Shown in pieces: positions 51,629-61,027 of a stretch of 64,000 bases of DNA. The stretch's first letter is position 1, and every line of letters starts with the position of its first letter. The translations under genes were made by a program, and so were the position numbers. Where the stretch lies: the NCBI RefSeq assembly GCF_018885305.1, contig NZ_CP076544.1, forward strand, positions 3,100,001 to 3,164,000, written 5' to 3'. Source of the stretch: Curtobacterium sp. L6-1 (GTDB lineage: Bacteria; Actinomycetota; Actinomycetes; Actinomycetales; Microbacteriaceae). Under the pieces are notes generated by a model that worked only from the letters and a program-made list of their open reading frames with translations, had not been told where the DNA came from and did no database searches.

Positions 51629-54322
51629 ATGCAGAGAACCGTCGGGCGCACCGTGCTGTGCGTCACCGCTGCCGCAGCGCTCCTCGCGGCACCGCTCGTC
51701 TCCGTCACCGCGGCGTCCGCCGACCGCGCTGGGACGGGCCTCGTCATCGCGGAGGCCTACCTCAAGGGCGGCAGCGCGAACCAGCCGTTCACGAACAAGT
51801 TCGTCGAGCTCGGCAACCCCACCGACCGCCCCGTCAGCGTCGACGGCTGGTCGGTCCAGTACCGCTCGGCGACCGGCACCGGCGCCCCGTCGGTCGGGAA
51901 GCTCGCCGGGTCCGTCCCCGCGCACGGCACCTACCTGGTGCAGATGGGCTCGAACGGCACGACCGGCCAGGCGCTGCCCGAGCCCGACGCCGTCACCGGC
52001 CTGAACCCCTCCGGCTCGACGGGCACGCTCGTGCTCGCCGACCAGGCGACGGCGTTGTCGCTGCCGGCCGGTCCGGTCACGGCCGGGACCCCGGGCGTCG
52101 TCGACCTGCTCGGCTACGGCACGTCGAACACCTTCGAGACCGCGGTCGCGACGACCGGCACGGCGAACACGGTGCCGGACGGCCTGACCCGTGCGGGCAC
52201 GACGGACACCGACTCGAACGCGGCGGACTTCACGCGCTCGGCGACGATCACGCCCGAGAACGCGGCGGGCGGGGCCGGCCAGCCGACGGAGCCGACCGAG
52301 ACGACCGAGCCGACTGAGCCCGCCACCCCGGCCGAGCGGGTCACGATCGCGCAGCTGCAGGGCACCGGCGACACCTCGCCGTACGTCGGCAGGACCGTCA
52401 CCACCGACGGCGTCGTCACCGCGGTCTACGCCACCGGCGGCTTCGCCGGGTACACGGTCCAGACCGCCGGCACCGGCGGCGCGGTCGACCTCACCACGCA
52501 CACCGCCTCGGACGCCGTCTTCGTGTACTCGGCGGCGACCGCGGGCAGCGTCGCGATCGGCGACGCGGTCCGGCTGACCGGCACCGTGTCGGAGTTCGCC
52601 GGCCTGACCGAGCTCACCGTGCCGTCCGCGGCCGGCCTGACCCGGCTCCCGGCAGCGGGGGTCGTGCAGCCGGTCCCGGCGACGCTCGCCTTCCCGCGTG
52701 CGGACGCCCAGCGGGAGACGCTCGAGAGCATGCTCCTCGCTCCGCAGGGCGACTACACCGTCGCCGACAACCACACGACCAACCAGTACGGCGAGATCGT
52801 GCTCGCGACGGGGACGCAGCGCCTCGTGCAGCCGACCGAGGTCGCCCGTCCCGGCAGCCCCGAGGCGGCGGCCGTCGCGGCGGACAACGCGGCACGCGCG
52901 GTCACGCTCGACGACGGTGCGAGCACGAACTTCCTGTCGGCGGCGAACCAGTCGATCCCGGTCTCGTGGCTCACGCAGGGTCCGGTCACCGTCGGCGCGG
53001 CAGCGACCTTCAGGGCGCCGGTCGTCCTCGACCGCCGCAACGACGCGTGGAAGTTCCAGCCGACGACGCCGGTCACGGGTGCCACCCCGGCGGCCGACCT
53101 GCCCGCGTCGTTCTCGGACGTGCGCACCGCGGCGCCCGAGGACGTCGGTGGCGACCTCCGCCTCGCCGGGTTCAACGTGCTCAACTACTTCCCGACCACC
53201 GGTGACCAGCTGACCGGCTGCACCTACTACACCGACCGCGACGGCGACCCCGTGACGGTCCGTGGCGGGTGCGACGCCCGCGGGGCCGCGAACGCCGACG
53301 ACCTGGCCCGCCAGCAGGTGAAGATCGTCGCGGCGATCAACGGCCTCGGTGCCGACGTCGTCTCCCTCGAGGAGATCGAGAACTCGGCCCGCTTCGGGAA
53401 GGACCGTGACGCCGCGGTGGCGACCCTCGTGGCCGCCCTGAACCGGGCCACCGGGAAGGACACCTGGGCCTACGCCGGGTCCCCCGCCCAGCTGCCCGCC
53501 AGCGAGGACGTCATCCGGCTCGCGCTCATCTACAAGAAGGACCGCGTGCAGCCGGTCGGCGGCTCGACGATCCTGACCGACTCGACGGCGTTCGCGAACG
53601 CCCGACAGCCGCTCGCGCAGGCCTTCGCGCCGGTGACCACGAAGCCCGGCAAGGGGAAGGCCCCGAAGCCGTCCGCGAAGGACACGTTCCTGGTGATCGC
53701 GAACCACTTCAAGTCGAAGGGGTCCGGCACCGGGGCCGACGCCGACCAGGGCGACGGCCAGGGTGCGTCCAACGCCTCGCGCGTGCGGCAGTCGGAGGCG
53801 CTCGTCGCGTTCTCGACGGCGATGCAGCGTCGCGCCGGCACCGACGAGGTGTTCATGCTCGGCGACTTCAACGCCTACAGCCAGGAGGACCCGGTGGCGG
53901 TCCTCGACCGGGCCGGCTACACGGACCTCGGCCCGGCGCAGGACGCCTCGGAGTGGTCGTACGTGTTCGACGGCCTGAGCGGCTCGCTCGACCACGTGTT
54001 CGCCTCGCCCGCCGCGCTCCGGACGGTCACCGGCGTGGACGTCTGGAACATCAACTCGGTCGAGTCGGTCGGCCTCGAGTACAGCCGGTACGACTACAAC
54101 GTCACGGACCTGTACCGCGAGGACGTCCGCCGGGCGAGCGACCACGACCCGATCCTGGTCGGCATCGACCTGCCGGGCGTGACGACCCCGGGTGACGGCG
54201 GCCCCGGCCACGGCGGTGGACACGGGCACGGGGAGGCCCCGGGACACGGCGGCGGGATCGTGACGCACGCGCTGGCCGCGCTCGCGGCCCTGGTCGCCTG
54301 GCTGCGGAGCCTCCTCGGCTGA
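51629..54322 (+). CDS. Secreted ExeM/NucH-type endonuclease with lamin-tail domain
   Basis: 897 aa. Signal peptide (about 1-31, ending A-S-A), then a lamin-tail-like domain (about 35-190; L-V-I-A-E-A-Y ... N-K-F-V-E-L-G-N-P), a Thr/Pro/Glu linker, an OB-like region (about 230-340), and a C-terminal endonuclease/exonuclease/phosphatase domain (about 510-840) with F-N-V-L-N-Y-F, S-L-E-E-I-E-N, A-N-H-F-K-S-K-G, L-G-D-F-N-A-Y, S-L-D-H-V-F and S-D-H-D-P-I, so all metal and catalytic residues are present. A Gly/His-rich stretch and a hydrophobic end (about 875-897) may anchor it. It degrades extracellular DNA; nutrient scavenging or biofilm remodelling are likely roles. Confidence 0.92.
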   Translation: MQRTVGRTVLCVTAAAALLAAPLVSVTAASADRAGTGLVIAEAYLKGGSANQPFTNKFVELGNPTDRPVSVDGWSVQYRSATGTGAPSVGKLAGSVPAHGTYLVQMGSNGTTGQALPEPDAVTGLNPSGSTGTLVLADQATALSLPAGPVTAGTPGVVDLLGYGTSNTFETAVATTGTANTVPDGLTRAGTTDTDSNAADFTRSATITPENAAGGAGQPTEPTETTEPTEPATPAERVTIAQLQGTGDTSPYVGRTVTTDGVVTAVYATGGFAGYTVQTAGTGGAVDLTTHTASDAVFVYSAATAGSVAIGDAVRLTGTVSEFAGLTELTVPSAAGLTRLPAAGVVQPVPATLAFPRADAQRETLESMLLAPQGDYTVADNHTTNQYGEIVLATGTQRLVQPTEVARPGSPEAAAVAADNAARAVTLDDGASTNFLSAANQSIPVSWLTQGPVTVGAAATFRAPVVLDRRNDAWKFQPTTPVTGATPAADLPASFSDVRTAAPEDVGGDLRLAGFNVLNYFPTTGDQLTGCTYYTDRDGDPVTVRGGCDARGAANADDLARQQVKIVAAINGLGADVVSLEEIENSARFGKDRDAAVATLVAALNRATGKDTWAYAGSPAQLPASEDVIRLALIYKKDRVQPVGGSTILTDSTAFANARQPLAQAFAPVTTKPGKGKAPKPSAKDTFLVIANHFKSKGSGTGADADQGDGQGASNASRVRQSEALVAFSTAMQRRAGTDEVFMLGDFNAYSQEDPVAVLDRAGYTDLGPAQDASEWSYVFDGLSGSLDHVFASPAALRTVTGVDVWNINSVESVGLEYSRYDYNVTDLYREDVRRASDHDPILVGIDLPGVTTPGDGGPGHGGGHGHGEAPGHGGGIVTHALAALAALVAWLRSLLG

Positions 54323-54336
54323 CGCGACGGCCGCAC

Positions 54337-54411
54337 CCGGGAGGCCCGGGTCACCCGTCCCGCCCCGTTGCGTCCGCAGCGGGGCGGCGGTGACCACGGG
54401 CCTCCCGTCCG
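54337..54411. repeat. Dispersed palindromic element, copy E (long hairpin)
   Basis: CGGGAGGCCCG (54337-54347) is the perfect inverse of CGGGCCTCCCG (54397-54407), and the intervening bases continue to pair imperfectly, giving a hairpin of about 28 bp per side. The right arm runs into the 14-mer GGGCCTCCCGTCCG (54398-54411). It begins 14 bases after the nuclease stop and could also terminate that gene. Confidence 0.85.
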
Positions 54412-54424
54412 TCGTCGAGGGGGT

Positions 54425-54454
54425 TTGACCGCGGCGAGACCCGTCCGCTAGGCT
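54425..54454 (+). promoter_or_regulatory. rplM: Promoter of rplM-rpsI
   Basis: TTGACC (54425-54430), 18 nt, TAGGCT (54449-54454), about 140 bp before rplM. The -10 is identical to that of the rpsL promoter. Confidence 0.8.
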
Positions 54455-54595
54455 CTCACCTTGGTCTGCGCGCTATGTTGCGCCAGACAGTCAGATGGGC
54501 CCTCCACCGGGTCGTTCGCCGGGCATCTGCCCGCGGGAACGCCCACCGGAGCGGGATTCACGGACTCCTCACCTCGACACGAAAGCAGCACTCCT

Positions 54596-55042
54596 GTGAC
54601 TCGTACGTTCTCCCCGAAGCCGGCAGACGTCCAGCACGACTGGATCGTCATCGACGCGACCGACGTCGTGCTCGGCCGCCTCGCTTCGCACGTCGCCGCC
54701 CTCCTCCGCGGCAAGCACAAGGCCACCTTCGCCCAGCACATGGACATGGGTGACTACGTCATCATCGTGAACGCCGACAAGGTCGCCCTGACCGGGTCGA
54801 AGCTCGCCAAGAAGGTGTACTACCGCCACTCCGGTTACCCGGGCGGCCTCACGGCCACCACCTACCCGGAGATGCTCGAGAAGCACCCGACTCGCGCCGT
54901 CGAGAAGGCGATCCGCGGCATGCTGCCGAAGAACACCCTCGGTCGCGAGCAGCTCAAGAAGCTCAAGGTCTACGCAGGCGCTGAGCACCCCCACGCGGCG
55001 CAGCAGCCCAAGCCGTACACCTTCGACCAGGTCTCGCAGTAA
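54596..55042 (+). CDS. rplM: 50S ribosomal protein L13
   Basis: 148 aa, early 50S assembly protein. [16 protein letters not shown] near the start, [23 protein letters not shown] and [11 protein letters not shown] are diagnostic. GTG 54596 gives the family-like T-R-T-F-S-P-K start; the ribosome binding site (GAAAG) is weak. Leader of about 130 nt. Confidence 0.97.
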   Translation: MTRTFSPKPADVQHDWIVIDATDVVLGRLASHVAALLRGKHKATFAQHMDMGDYVIIVNADKVALTGSKLAKKVYYRHSGYPGGLTATTYPEMLEKHPTRAVEKAIRGMLPKNTLGREQLKKLKVYAGAEHPHAAQQPKPYTFDQVSQ

Positions 55043-55080
55043 CAGCGGCCACGACGACTTCCAGGAACGAGAAAACACTC

Positions 55081-55566
55081 ATGGCTCAGATCGCTGACTC
55101 CATCGACCAGACCCCGGAGACCTTCACCACCGAGAGCGCGCCCGTCGCGTCGGAGGCGGCTCCCCGTCAGATCCTCAACGTCTCGGGCGGTGCCGTCGGT
55201 CGCCGCAAGGAGGCCATCGCCCGCGTGCGTCTCGTCCCGGGCTCCGGCACGTTCGTCGTGAACGGCCGCTCGCTCGAGGACTACTTCCCGAACAAGCTGC
55301 ACCAGCAGCTCATCAACGACCCGTTCAAGGTGCTCGAGCTGCTCGGCTCGTACGACGTCACCGCCCGCATCACGGGTGGCGGCCCCTCGGGTCAGGCCGG
55401 CGCGCTGCGTCTCGCCATCGCCCGCACCCTGAACGAGATCGACCGCGAGAACAACCGCGCGACCCTCAAGAAGGCCGGCTTCCTCACCCGTGACGCCCGC
55501 GTCATCGAGCGCAAGAAGGCCGGTCTCAAGAAGGCCCGCAAGGCGTCGCAGTTCTCGAAGCGCTGA
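55081..55566 (+). CDS. rpsI: 30S ribosomal protein S9
   Basis: 161 aa with a ~35-residue acidic N-terminal extension. The core has [17 protein letters not shown] and the basic C-terminal [12 protein letters not shown], whose last Arg touches P-site tRNA. Follows rplM by 38 nt. Confidence 0.97.
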   Translation: MAQIADSIDQTPETFTTESAPVASEAAPRQILNVSGGAVGRRKEAIARVRLVPGSGTFVVNGRSLEDYFPNKLHQQLINDPFKVLELLGSYDVTARITGGGPSGQAGALRLAIARTLNEIDRENNRATLKKAGFLTRDARVIERKKAGLKKARKASQFSKR

Positions 55567-55588
55567 TCGCCTGACGGCGGGAGATCGC

Positions 55589-56962
55589 ATGCCGCGTCTG
55601 TTCGGTACCGACGGCGTTCGTGGCCTCGCCAACGGCGAGTTGACGGCCGCGCTGGCCCTGGGTCTTGCCCAGGCCAGCGCGGCCGTGCTCACGCACGGAC
55701 ACCACGCGGACGCTCGTCGAGCGTCCGGTCGCACGCGCCCTCGGGCCGTGCTCGCGCGCGACCCGCGCGTCTCCGGCGAGTTCCTGGGCGCTGCCGTGGC
55801 AGCCGGTCTCGCCTCCGCCGGCGTCGACGTGCTCGACGCCGGGGTCATCCCCACCCCCGCTGCGGCCTACCTCGTCGCGGACATCGACGCCGACTTCGGT
55901 GTCATGATCTCCGCCTCGCACAACCCCGCCCCGGACAACGGGATCAAGTTCTTCGCAGCCGGCGGCCGGAAGCTGCCGGACGAGGTCGAGGACCGCATCG
56001 AAGCGGCCATGCACGACCAGTCCGCGCCGACCCCCACCGGTGCCGACGTCGGGCGCATCACGCGCTTCGCCGACGCCGAGGACCGCTACGTCGTGCACCT
56101 GCTCGGCACGCTGCCGCACCGGCTCGACGGCATCCACGTCGTGCTCGACTGCGCCAACGGGGCGGCCTCGGGTGTCTCGCCCGAGGTGTTCGTGAACGCC
56201 GGGGCGAAGGTCACGCTCATCGGCGCCGACCCGGACGGCACCAACATCAACGACGGTGTCGGGTCGACCCACATCGACAACCTGGCCCGGGCCGTCCTCG
56301 AGGCCGGTGCCGACGTCGGCATCGCACACGACGGCGACGCCGACCGCTGCCTGGCCGTCGACGCCGCGGGCAACGCCGTGGACGGCGACCAGATCATGGC
56401 GATCCTCGCGCTGTCGCTCAAGGAGCGCGGCCGTCTGGTCGACGACACCCTCGTCGCCACGGTGATGTCGAACCTCGGACTCAAGCGCGCCATGGCCGAC
56501 GCCGGCATCACGGTCCTCGAGACCGGTGTGGGTGACCGCTACGTCCTCGAGAAGATGACCGAGGGCGGGTTCTCGCTCGGTGGCGAGCAGTCCGGCCACA
56601 TCATCTTCAACGACTACGCGACGACCGGCGACGGGGTCCTGACGGGCCTCCACCTGGTGGCCGAGATGGCGCGCACGGGCAAGTCCCTCGGCGAGCTCGC
56701 CGCGTGCATGACGGTGTTCCCGCAGGTGCTCCTCAACGTCCGGGGGGTCGACCGGCACGGGCTGGACGACAGGGGCGTGCAGGACGCGATCGCCGCGGCG
56801 ACCGAGGCGCTCGGCGACTCGGGGCGGGTGCTGCTGCGTCCGTCGGGCACCGAGCCCGTCGTCCGCGTGATGGTCGAGGCCGCGAGCCTCGAGGACGCGC
56901 AGCGCGTCGCCGAGGAGCTGGCCGACGTCGTCCGCGACCGGCTGACGCTCGAGGCCGCGTAG
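55589..56962 (+). CDS. glmM: Phosphoglucosamine mutase
   Basis: 457 aa. Converts glucosamine-6-phosphate to glucosamine-1-phosphate for UDP-GlcNAc and peptidoglycan. [10 protein letters not shown] at the start, phospho-acceptor S110 in S-A-S-H-N-P, the D-G-D-A-D-R metal loop, G-G-E-Q-S-G-H substrate loop and R-P-S-G-T-E-P phosphate-binding motif are intact. 22 nt after rpsI, so probably co-transcribed; glmS for the previous step is 1.8 kb downstream. Confidence 0.97.
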   Translation: MPRLFGTDGVRGLANGELTAALALGLAQASAAVLTHGHHADARRASGRTRPRAVLARDPRVSGEFLGAAVAAGLASAGVDVLDAGVIPTPAAAYLVADIDADFGVMISASHNPAPDNGIKFFAAGGRKLPDEVEDRIEAAMHDQSAPTPTGADVGRITRFADAEDRYVVHLLGTLPHRLDGIHVVLDCANGAASGVSPEVFVNAGAKVTLIGADPDGTNINDGVGSTHIDNLARAVLEAGADVGIAHDGDADRCLAVDAAGNAVDGDQIMAILALSLKERGRLVDDTLVATVMSNLGLKRAMADAGITVLETGVGDRYVLEKMTEGGFSLGGEQSGHIIFNDYATTGDGVLTGLHLVAEMARTGKSLGELAACMTVFPQVLLNVRGVDRHGLDDRGVQDAIAAATEALGDSGRVLLRPSGTEPVVRVMVEAASLEDAQRVAEELADVVRDRLTLEAA

Positions 56963-57020
56963 GCACCACCGCTGCGGTGGCTCCCGCCGACGCTGCTGCG
57001 GCTCCGGCCGCCACCACACG

Positions 57021-57070
57021 ACGAGAGCCCGTCCGGACCGCGCACAAGCGTGGTCCGGACGGGCTCTCGT
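57021..57070. terminator. Very strong bidirectional terminator between glmM and coaA
   Basis: 22-bp stem with one G-T wobble (57021-57042 with 57049-57070) and a 6-nt loop between convergent genes. One of the longest uninterrupted stems in the window. Confidence 0.9.
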
Positions 57071-57097
57071 CGTACGACAGCGCGACAGCGCGATGGC

Positions 57098-57129
57098 ACG
57101 ACGGTACGACGGTACGACGGTACGACGGC
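57098..57129 (+). repeat. 8-bp tandem repeat downstream of glmM/coaA
   Basis: Four consecutive 8-bp units, ACGACGGT three times then ACGACGGC, just after the terminator and 22 bp before the coaA stop. Non-coding, and the length is not a multiple of 3, so copy number is unconstrained. Confidence 0.9.
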
Positions 57130-57151
57130 GCGGGCGCCCGCCCGGGCCCGG

Positions 57152-58096
57152 TCAGATCTTGCGGAGCAGGACGCTCGTCACCTTGTGGTCCGCGGCCTTC
57201 TTCAGCACGAGGGTCGCCCGCGCCCGGGTCGGCAGCACGTTCTCGACGAGGTTCGGCTCGTTGATCGCCTTCCAGACCTCGGTCGCGGTGCGGACGGCGT
57301 CCTCGCGGGACAGGTCGGCGAAGCGGTGGAAGAACGAGTCCGGGCTGGAGAACGCCTCCTCCTGCAGGGCCAGGAACCGGTCGACGTACCAGGACTCGAT
57401 GTCCTTCGTCTTCGCGTCGACGTAGATCGTGAAGTCGAACAGGTCCGACAGGGCGAGCCGTCCGTGCACCGGCGGCGCGAGCACGTTCAGCCCCTCGACG
57501 ATGAGGATGTCCGGCTGCCGGACCACGACCTCGGCGTCCGGCACGATGTCGTAGACCAGGTGCGAGTAGTACGGCGCCCGGACCTCGGTCGCACCGCTCT
57601 TCACCTGGCTGACGAAGCGCAGCAGGGAGCGGCGGTCGTAGGACTCCGGGAAGCCCTTGCGGTCCATGATCCCGCGGCGCTCGAGTTCGGCGTTCGGGTG
57701 GAGGAACCCGTCCGTCGTCACGAGCTCGACCCGCGGGGTGTCCGGCCAGCGCTTCGTCAGCTCGCGCAGCAGTCGGGCGACCGTGCTCTTGCCGACGGCC
57801 ACGGACCCGGCGACGCCGATCACGAACGGGGTCCGGCCGGCGCGTTCGCCGAGGAAGCGGCTCGTCTCCGCGTGCAGGTCCCGCGCACCGGCCGCGTACA
57901 GCGTCAGCAGGCGGGACAGGGGCAGGTAGACGTCCTGCACCTCGGTCAGGTCCAGCCGGTCCCCCAGGCCGCGCAGCTGCACGACCTCGGTCTCGGTGAG
58001 GGACAGGTGCTCCTTGGGTGCGAGCTGCGACCACTCGTCCCGCTGGATCTCCACGAAGGGGGTGGGGTGCGCGACGGTCGGCTCCGGGATCGGCAT
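57152..58096 (-). CDS. coaA: Pantothenate kinase, type I
   Basis: 314 aa. Phosphorylates pantothenate in the first step of coenzyme A synthesis. P-loop [12 protein letters not shown] (around residue 95), E-L-V-T-T-D-G-F-L, and [10 protein letters not shown] are typical of the CoA-inhibited CoaA type. ATG 58096 lies 7 nt after TACGCT on the minus strand, suggesting a leaderless message; an upstream in-frame start would add 11 residues. Confidence 0.95.
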   Translation of the reverse strand: MPIPEPTVAHPTPFVEIQRDEWSQLAPKEHLSLTETEVVQLRGLGDRLDLTEVQDVYLPLSRLLTLYAAGARDLHAETSRFLGERAGRTPFVIGVAGSVAVGKSTVARLLRELTKRWPDTPRVELVTTDGFLHPNAELERRGIMDRKGFPESYDRRSLLRFVSQVKSGATEVRAPYYSHLVYDIVPDAEVVVRQPDILIVEGLNVLAPPVHGRLALSDLFDFTIYVDAKTKDIESWYVDRFLALQEEAFSSPDSFFHRFADLSREDAVRTATEVWKAINEPNLVENVLPTRARATLVLKKAADHKVTSVLLRKI

Positions 58097-58103
58097 GGGA
58101 TCG

Positions 58104-58109
58104 AGCGTA
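58104..58109 (-). promoter_or_regulatory. coaA: -10 box of probable leaderless coaA transcript
   Basis: TACGCT on the minus strand, 7 nt before the ATG at 58096. Confidence 0.55.
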
Positions 58110-58114
58110 CCCAG

Positions 58115-58171
58115 CCGGGAGGCGCGCACACCGTTCGCGACGTCGCCGACGTGGGGTGGGCCTCCCGTCCG
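58115..58171. repeat. Dispersed palindromic element, copy F
   Basis: CGGGAGGC (58116-58123) and GCCTCCCG (58160-58167) are perfect inverse arms; the right arm is within the 14-mer GGGCCTCCCGTCCG (58158-58171). It lies between the minus-strand genes for the peroxidase and coaA. Confidence 0.8.
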
Positions 58172-58193
58172 GCGACGCGACGCGACGCGACGG

Positions 58194-58688
58194 TCAGGCC
58201 GACGCGGCGGGCAGCGCGGCCTCGATGGCGGCGACGACCTCGGGGGCGTCCGGCTTCGTCGTCGGCCGGAAGCGCGTGACCGAGCCGTCCGGGGCGACGA
58301 GGAACTTCTCGAAGTTCCAGATGACCCGTCCGGCCTTGCCCGAGGCGTCGGGCGCCTGCGTGAGCTCGCGGTACAGCGGGTGCGCGGAGCGGCCGTTCAC
58401 CTTGACCTTCTCGGACATCGGGAAGCTGACGCCCCAGGTGGTGGAGCAGTACTCCTCGATCGCCTCGGACGAGCCGAGCTCCTGCAGGAACTGGTTGCTC
58501 GGGAAGCCGAGGACCGTGAAGCCCCGGGGCCCGTACGTGCGCTGCAGTTCCTCGAGCTGCTCGTACTGCGTGGCGAGGCCGCAGCGCGAGGCGACGTTCA
58601 CCACGAGCACCGCCTTGTCGCCGAAGTCGCCGAAGGTGGTGGTCTCGCCGGTGATGGTGGTGATCTCGATGTCGTCGAAGCGTCCCAT
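58194..58688 (-). CDS. Glutathione peroxidase family (probably thioredoxin-dependent) peroxidase
   Basis: 164 aa. Peroxidatic Cys36 in N-V-A-S-R-C-G, G-F-P-S-N-Q-F with the catalytic Gln, and W-N-F-E-K-F-L with the catalytic Trp/Asn are intact. Cys replaces the selenocysteine of animal enzymes, and bacterial members of this type usually use thioredoxin. It reduces hydroperoxides in the cytoplasm. ATG 58688 lies 7 nt after TACCGT on the minus strand. Confidence 0.93.
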   Translation of the reverse strand: MGRFDDIEITTITGETTTFGDFGDKAVLVVNVASRCGLATQYEQLEELQRTYGPRGFTVLGFPSNQFLQELGSSEAIEEYCSTTWGVSFPMSEKVKVNGRSAHPLYRELTQAPDASGKAGRVIWNFEKFLVAPDGSVTRFRPTTKPDAPEVVAAIEAALPAASA

Positions 58689-58695
58689 GTGCGTG

Positions 58696-58701
58696 ACGGT
58701 A
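58696..58701 (-). promoter_or_regulatory. -10 box of probable leaderless peroxidase transcript
   Basis: TACCGT on the minus strand, 7 nt before the ATG at 58688. Confidence 0.55.
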
Positions 58702-58779
58702 GCCCTCGTCGCCGCAGGTCACCCGACCGTCGCCGATGTCCCCGCGACGCCCGCACAGGGGGGCGTGCCCGCGCTCCCG

Positions 58780-58785
58780 TAGGAT
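58780..58785 (+). promoter_or_regulatory. glmS: -10 box of probable leaderless glmS transcript
   Basis: TAGGAT, 7 nt before the ATG at 58793. With so short a 5' end there is no room for a glmS ribozyme. Confidence 0.6.
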
Positions 58786-58792
58786 CGGACCC

Positions 58793-60640
58793 ATGTGTGG
58801 AATCGTCGGTTACGTCGGCAGCAACAGCAGCACGGACGTCCTCCTCGGGGGGCTCCGCCGCCTCGAGTACCGCGGCTACGACTCGGCCGGCATCGCCGTC
58901 GTCGACCCCGCGGGAGACCTGACCTCGGCCAAGAAGGCCGGCAAGCTCCAGATGCTCGTGGACGAGCTGGACGCCAACCCCATCGCGGACGGCGGCACCG
59001 GCATCGGTCACACCCGCTGGGCCACCCACGGCGGACCCACGGACGAGAACGCGCACCCGCACCTGGCCGACGGCGGCAAGCTCGCCCTCATCCACAACGG
59101 CATCATCGAGAACTTCGCCCCGCTGAAGGACGAGCTCCTGGCCGAGGGCGTCACGTTCGACAGCGAGACCGACTCCGAGGTCGCCGCGCACCTCGTCGCG
59201 CGCGAGTTCCGCGACACCCACGACCTGACCGAGGCGATGCGCCGCACGGTGGCCCGACTCGAGGGCGCCTTCACGCTCCTCGTCGTGCACGCCGACCAGC
59301 CGGGCGTCGTCGTCGGTGCTCGTCGCAACTCGCCCCTCGTGGTCGGGCTCGGCGACGGCGAGAACTTCATGGGCTCGGACGTCGCCGCGTTCGTCGCCCA
59401 CACGCAGCGGGCCCTGGCCATCGGGCAGGACGAGATCGCGACGATCCGCCCCGACGGCGTGGACGTCATCCACTTCGACGGCACCCCGGCCGAACCGAGC
59501 GAGTTCGAGGTCAACTGGGACGCCTCCGCCGCCGACAAGGGCGGCTGGTCCTCGTTCATGGCGAAGGAGATCAGCGAGGAGCCCGAGGCCGTCGCGAAGA
59601 CGATCCTCGGCCGCGTGCACGAGGGCGCGATCACGCTGTCCGACCTCGACCCGATCGCCGAGCGCCTGCAGCAGGTCGACCGCGTCATCGTCATCGCCTG
59701 CGGCACCGCGGCCTACGCCGGCATGCTCGGCAAGTACGCGATCGAGCAGTGGGCCCGGGTCCCCGTCGAGGTCGAGCTCGCCCACGAGTTCCGCTACCGC
59801 GACCCGGTGCTCGACGACCGCACCCTGGTCGTCTCGATCAGCCAGTCGGGCGAGACCATGGACACGCTCATGGCCGTGAAGTACGCCCGCGAGCAGGGCG
59901 CCCAGGTGCTCTCGATCTGCAACACCCAGGGCGCGACGATCCCGCGCGAGTCCGACGCGGTCATCTACACGCACGCCGGCCCCGAGGTCGCCGTGGCGTC
60001 GACGAAGGCCTTCCTGGCGCAGGGCGTCGCCCTGTACCTGCTCGGGCTGCACCTCGCAACGCTCCGCGGCACGCTGACGGCCGAGCAGATCGCCGCCCAG
60101 GTCGCCGAGCTCGAGGGCCTGCCCGAGAAGCTCCAGCAGACGATCGAGGACGCCTCCGGGGTCGCCGAGCTGGCGAAGTGGATGGCGGACACCCGCAGCG
60201 TGCTGTTCCTCGGCCGCCACGTCGGGTACCCGATCGCGCTCGAGGGTGCGCTCAAGCTCAAGGAGCTCGCGTACATCCACGCCGAGGGCTTCGCCGCCGG
60301 TGAGCTCAAGCACGGTCCGATCGCGCTCATCGAGCCCGGCCAGATCGTCTTCGTCATCGTGCCGAGCCCGCGTGACGCCCGCTCGCTGCACCCGAAGGTC
60401 GTGTCGAACATCCAGGAGATCCGCGCCCGCGGTGCCCGGGTCATCGCCATCGCCGAGGAGGGCGACGCCGCGGTGCTGCCCTTCGCCGACGAGGTCCTGC
60501 GGATCCCGCTCGCGACGCCGCTGTTCGAGCCGCTGCTCGCCGTGGCGCCGCTGCACATGTTCGGGATGGAGCTCGCAGCAGCCAAGGGTCTCGACGTCGA
60601 CCAGCCGCGCAACCTCGCGAAGTCGGTCACCGTCGAGTAG
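58793..60640 (+). CDS. glmS: Glutamine-fructose-6-phosphate aminotransferase
   Basis: 615 aa. Makes glucosamine-6-phosphate from fructose-6-phosphate and glutamine, the entry step to amino-sugar precursors. The Ntn-type glutaminase domain starts with Met-Cys2-G-I-V-G-Y; L-E-Y-R-G-Y-D-S-A-G, then two SIS domains (A-C-G-T-A-A-Y-A-G, S-Q-S-G-E-T-M-D-T) and the C-terminal K-S-V-T-V-E follow. ATG 58793 is required to expose Cys2. Followed after 6 nt by acpS. Confidence 0.98.
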   Translation: MCGIVGYVGSNSSTDVLLGGLRRLEYRGYDSAGIAVVDPAGDLTSAKKAGKLQMLVDELDANPIADGGTGIGHTRWATHGGPTDENAHPHLADGGKLALIHNGIIENFAPLKDELLAEGVTFDSETDSEVAAHLVAREFRDTHDLTEAMRRTVARLEGAFTLLVVHADQPGVVVGARRNSPLVVGLGDGENFMGSDVAAFVAHTQRALAIGQDEIATIRPDGVDVIHFDGTPAEPSEFEVNWDASAADKGGWSSFMAKEISEEPEAVAKTILGRVHEGAITLSDLDPIAERLQQVDRVIVIACGTAAYAGMLGKYAIEQWARVPVEVELAHEFRYRDPVLDDRTLVVSISQSGETMDTLMAVKYAREQGAQVLSICNTQGATIPRESDAVIYTHAGPEVAVASTKAFLAQGVALYLLGLHLATLRGTLTAEQIAAQVAELEGLPEKLQQTIEDASGVAELAKWMADTRSVLFLGRHVGYPIALEGALKLKELAYIHAEGFAAGELKHGPIALIEPGQIVFVIVPSPRDARSLHPKVVSNIQEIRARGARVIAIAEEGDAAVLPFADEVLRIPLATPLFEPLLAVAPLHMFGMELAAAKGLDVDQPRNLAKSVTVE

Positions 60641-60646
60641 TCGGAC

Positions 60647-61027
60647 GTGATCATCGGCATCGGGGTCGACGTCGTCGACCTGGGACGGTTCGAGCGGGTG
60701 CTCGAGCGGACGCCCGCGATGCGGGCGCGGCTGTTCACCGACGCCGAGCAGCTGCGGGACGGTGCACCCCGCCCGGTCGCGTCGCTCGCGGCCCGGTTCG
60801 CGGCGAAGGAGGCGCTCGTCAAGGCCTTCGGGTCGAGCGCCGGACTGCGCTGGCGGGACCTCGAGGTCGTCGCCGACGACCAGCGGAACCCGTCGCTCAC
60901 CCTCCACGAGGGTGCGCGACGGGTCGCCGACGAGCGTGGCGTGACGAGCGTGCACCTGTCGCTCTCGCATGATGGTGGGATCGCGACGGCGTTCGTCGTG
61001 CTGGAAGGGACAGGGGACACGGAGTGA
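60647..61027 (+). CDS. acpS: Holo-[acyl-carrier-protein] synthase
   Basis: 126 aa. Transfers phosphopantetheine from CoA to acyl carrier protein. G-I-G-V-D-V-V-D (D8) and R-F-A-A-K-E-A (E55) bind Mg2+ and CoA; H-L-S-L-S-H-D is the third motif. GTG start. Its product pathway uses the CoA made downstream of CoaA nearby. Overlaps the first racemase gene. Confidence 0.96.
   Translation: MIIGIGVDVVDLGRFERVLERTPAMRARLFTDAEQLRDGAPRPVASLAARFAAKEALVKAFGSSAGLRWRDLEVVADDQRNPSLTLHEGARRVADERGVTSVHLSLSHDGGIATAFVVLEGTGDTE

Noticed and set aside
51581..54397. A 938-codon open frame antisense to the secreted nuclease
   Set aside because: Composition is an Arg/Gly/Val shadow; the plus-strand nuclease has a signal peptide and complete catalytic motifs.
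58786..58792. glmS ribozyme upstream of glmS
   Set aside because: A -10 box lies 7 nt before the ATG and the peroxidase gene starts 105 bp away; there is no room or sequence for the ribozyme, which is typical of Firmicutes.
58598..60970. A 790-codon open frame antisense to glmS
   Set aside because: Mirror of glmS; no recognisable domain.
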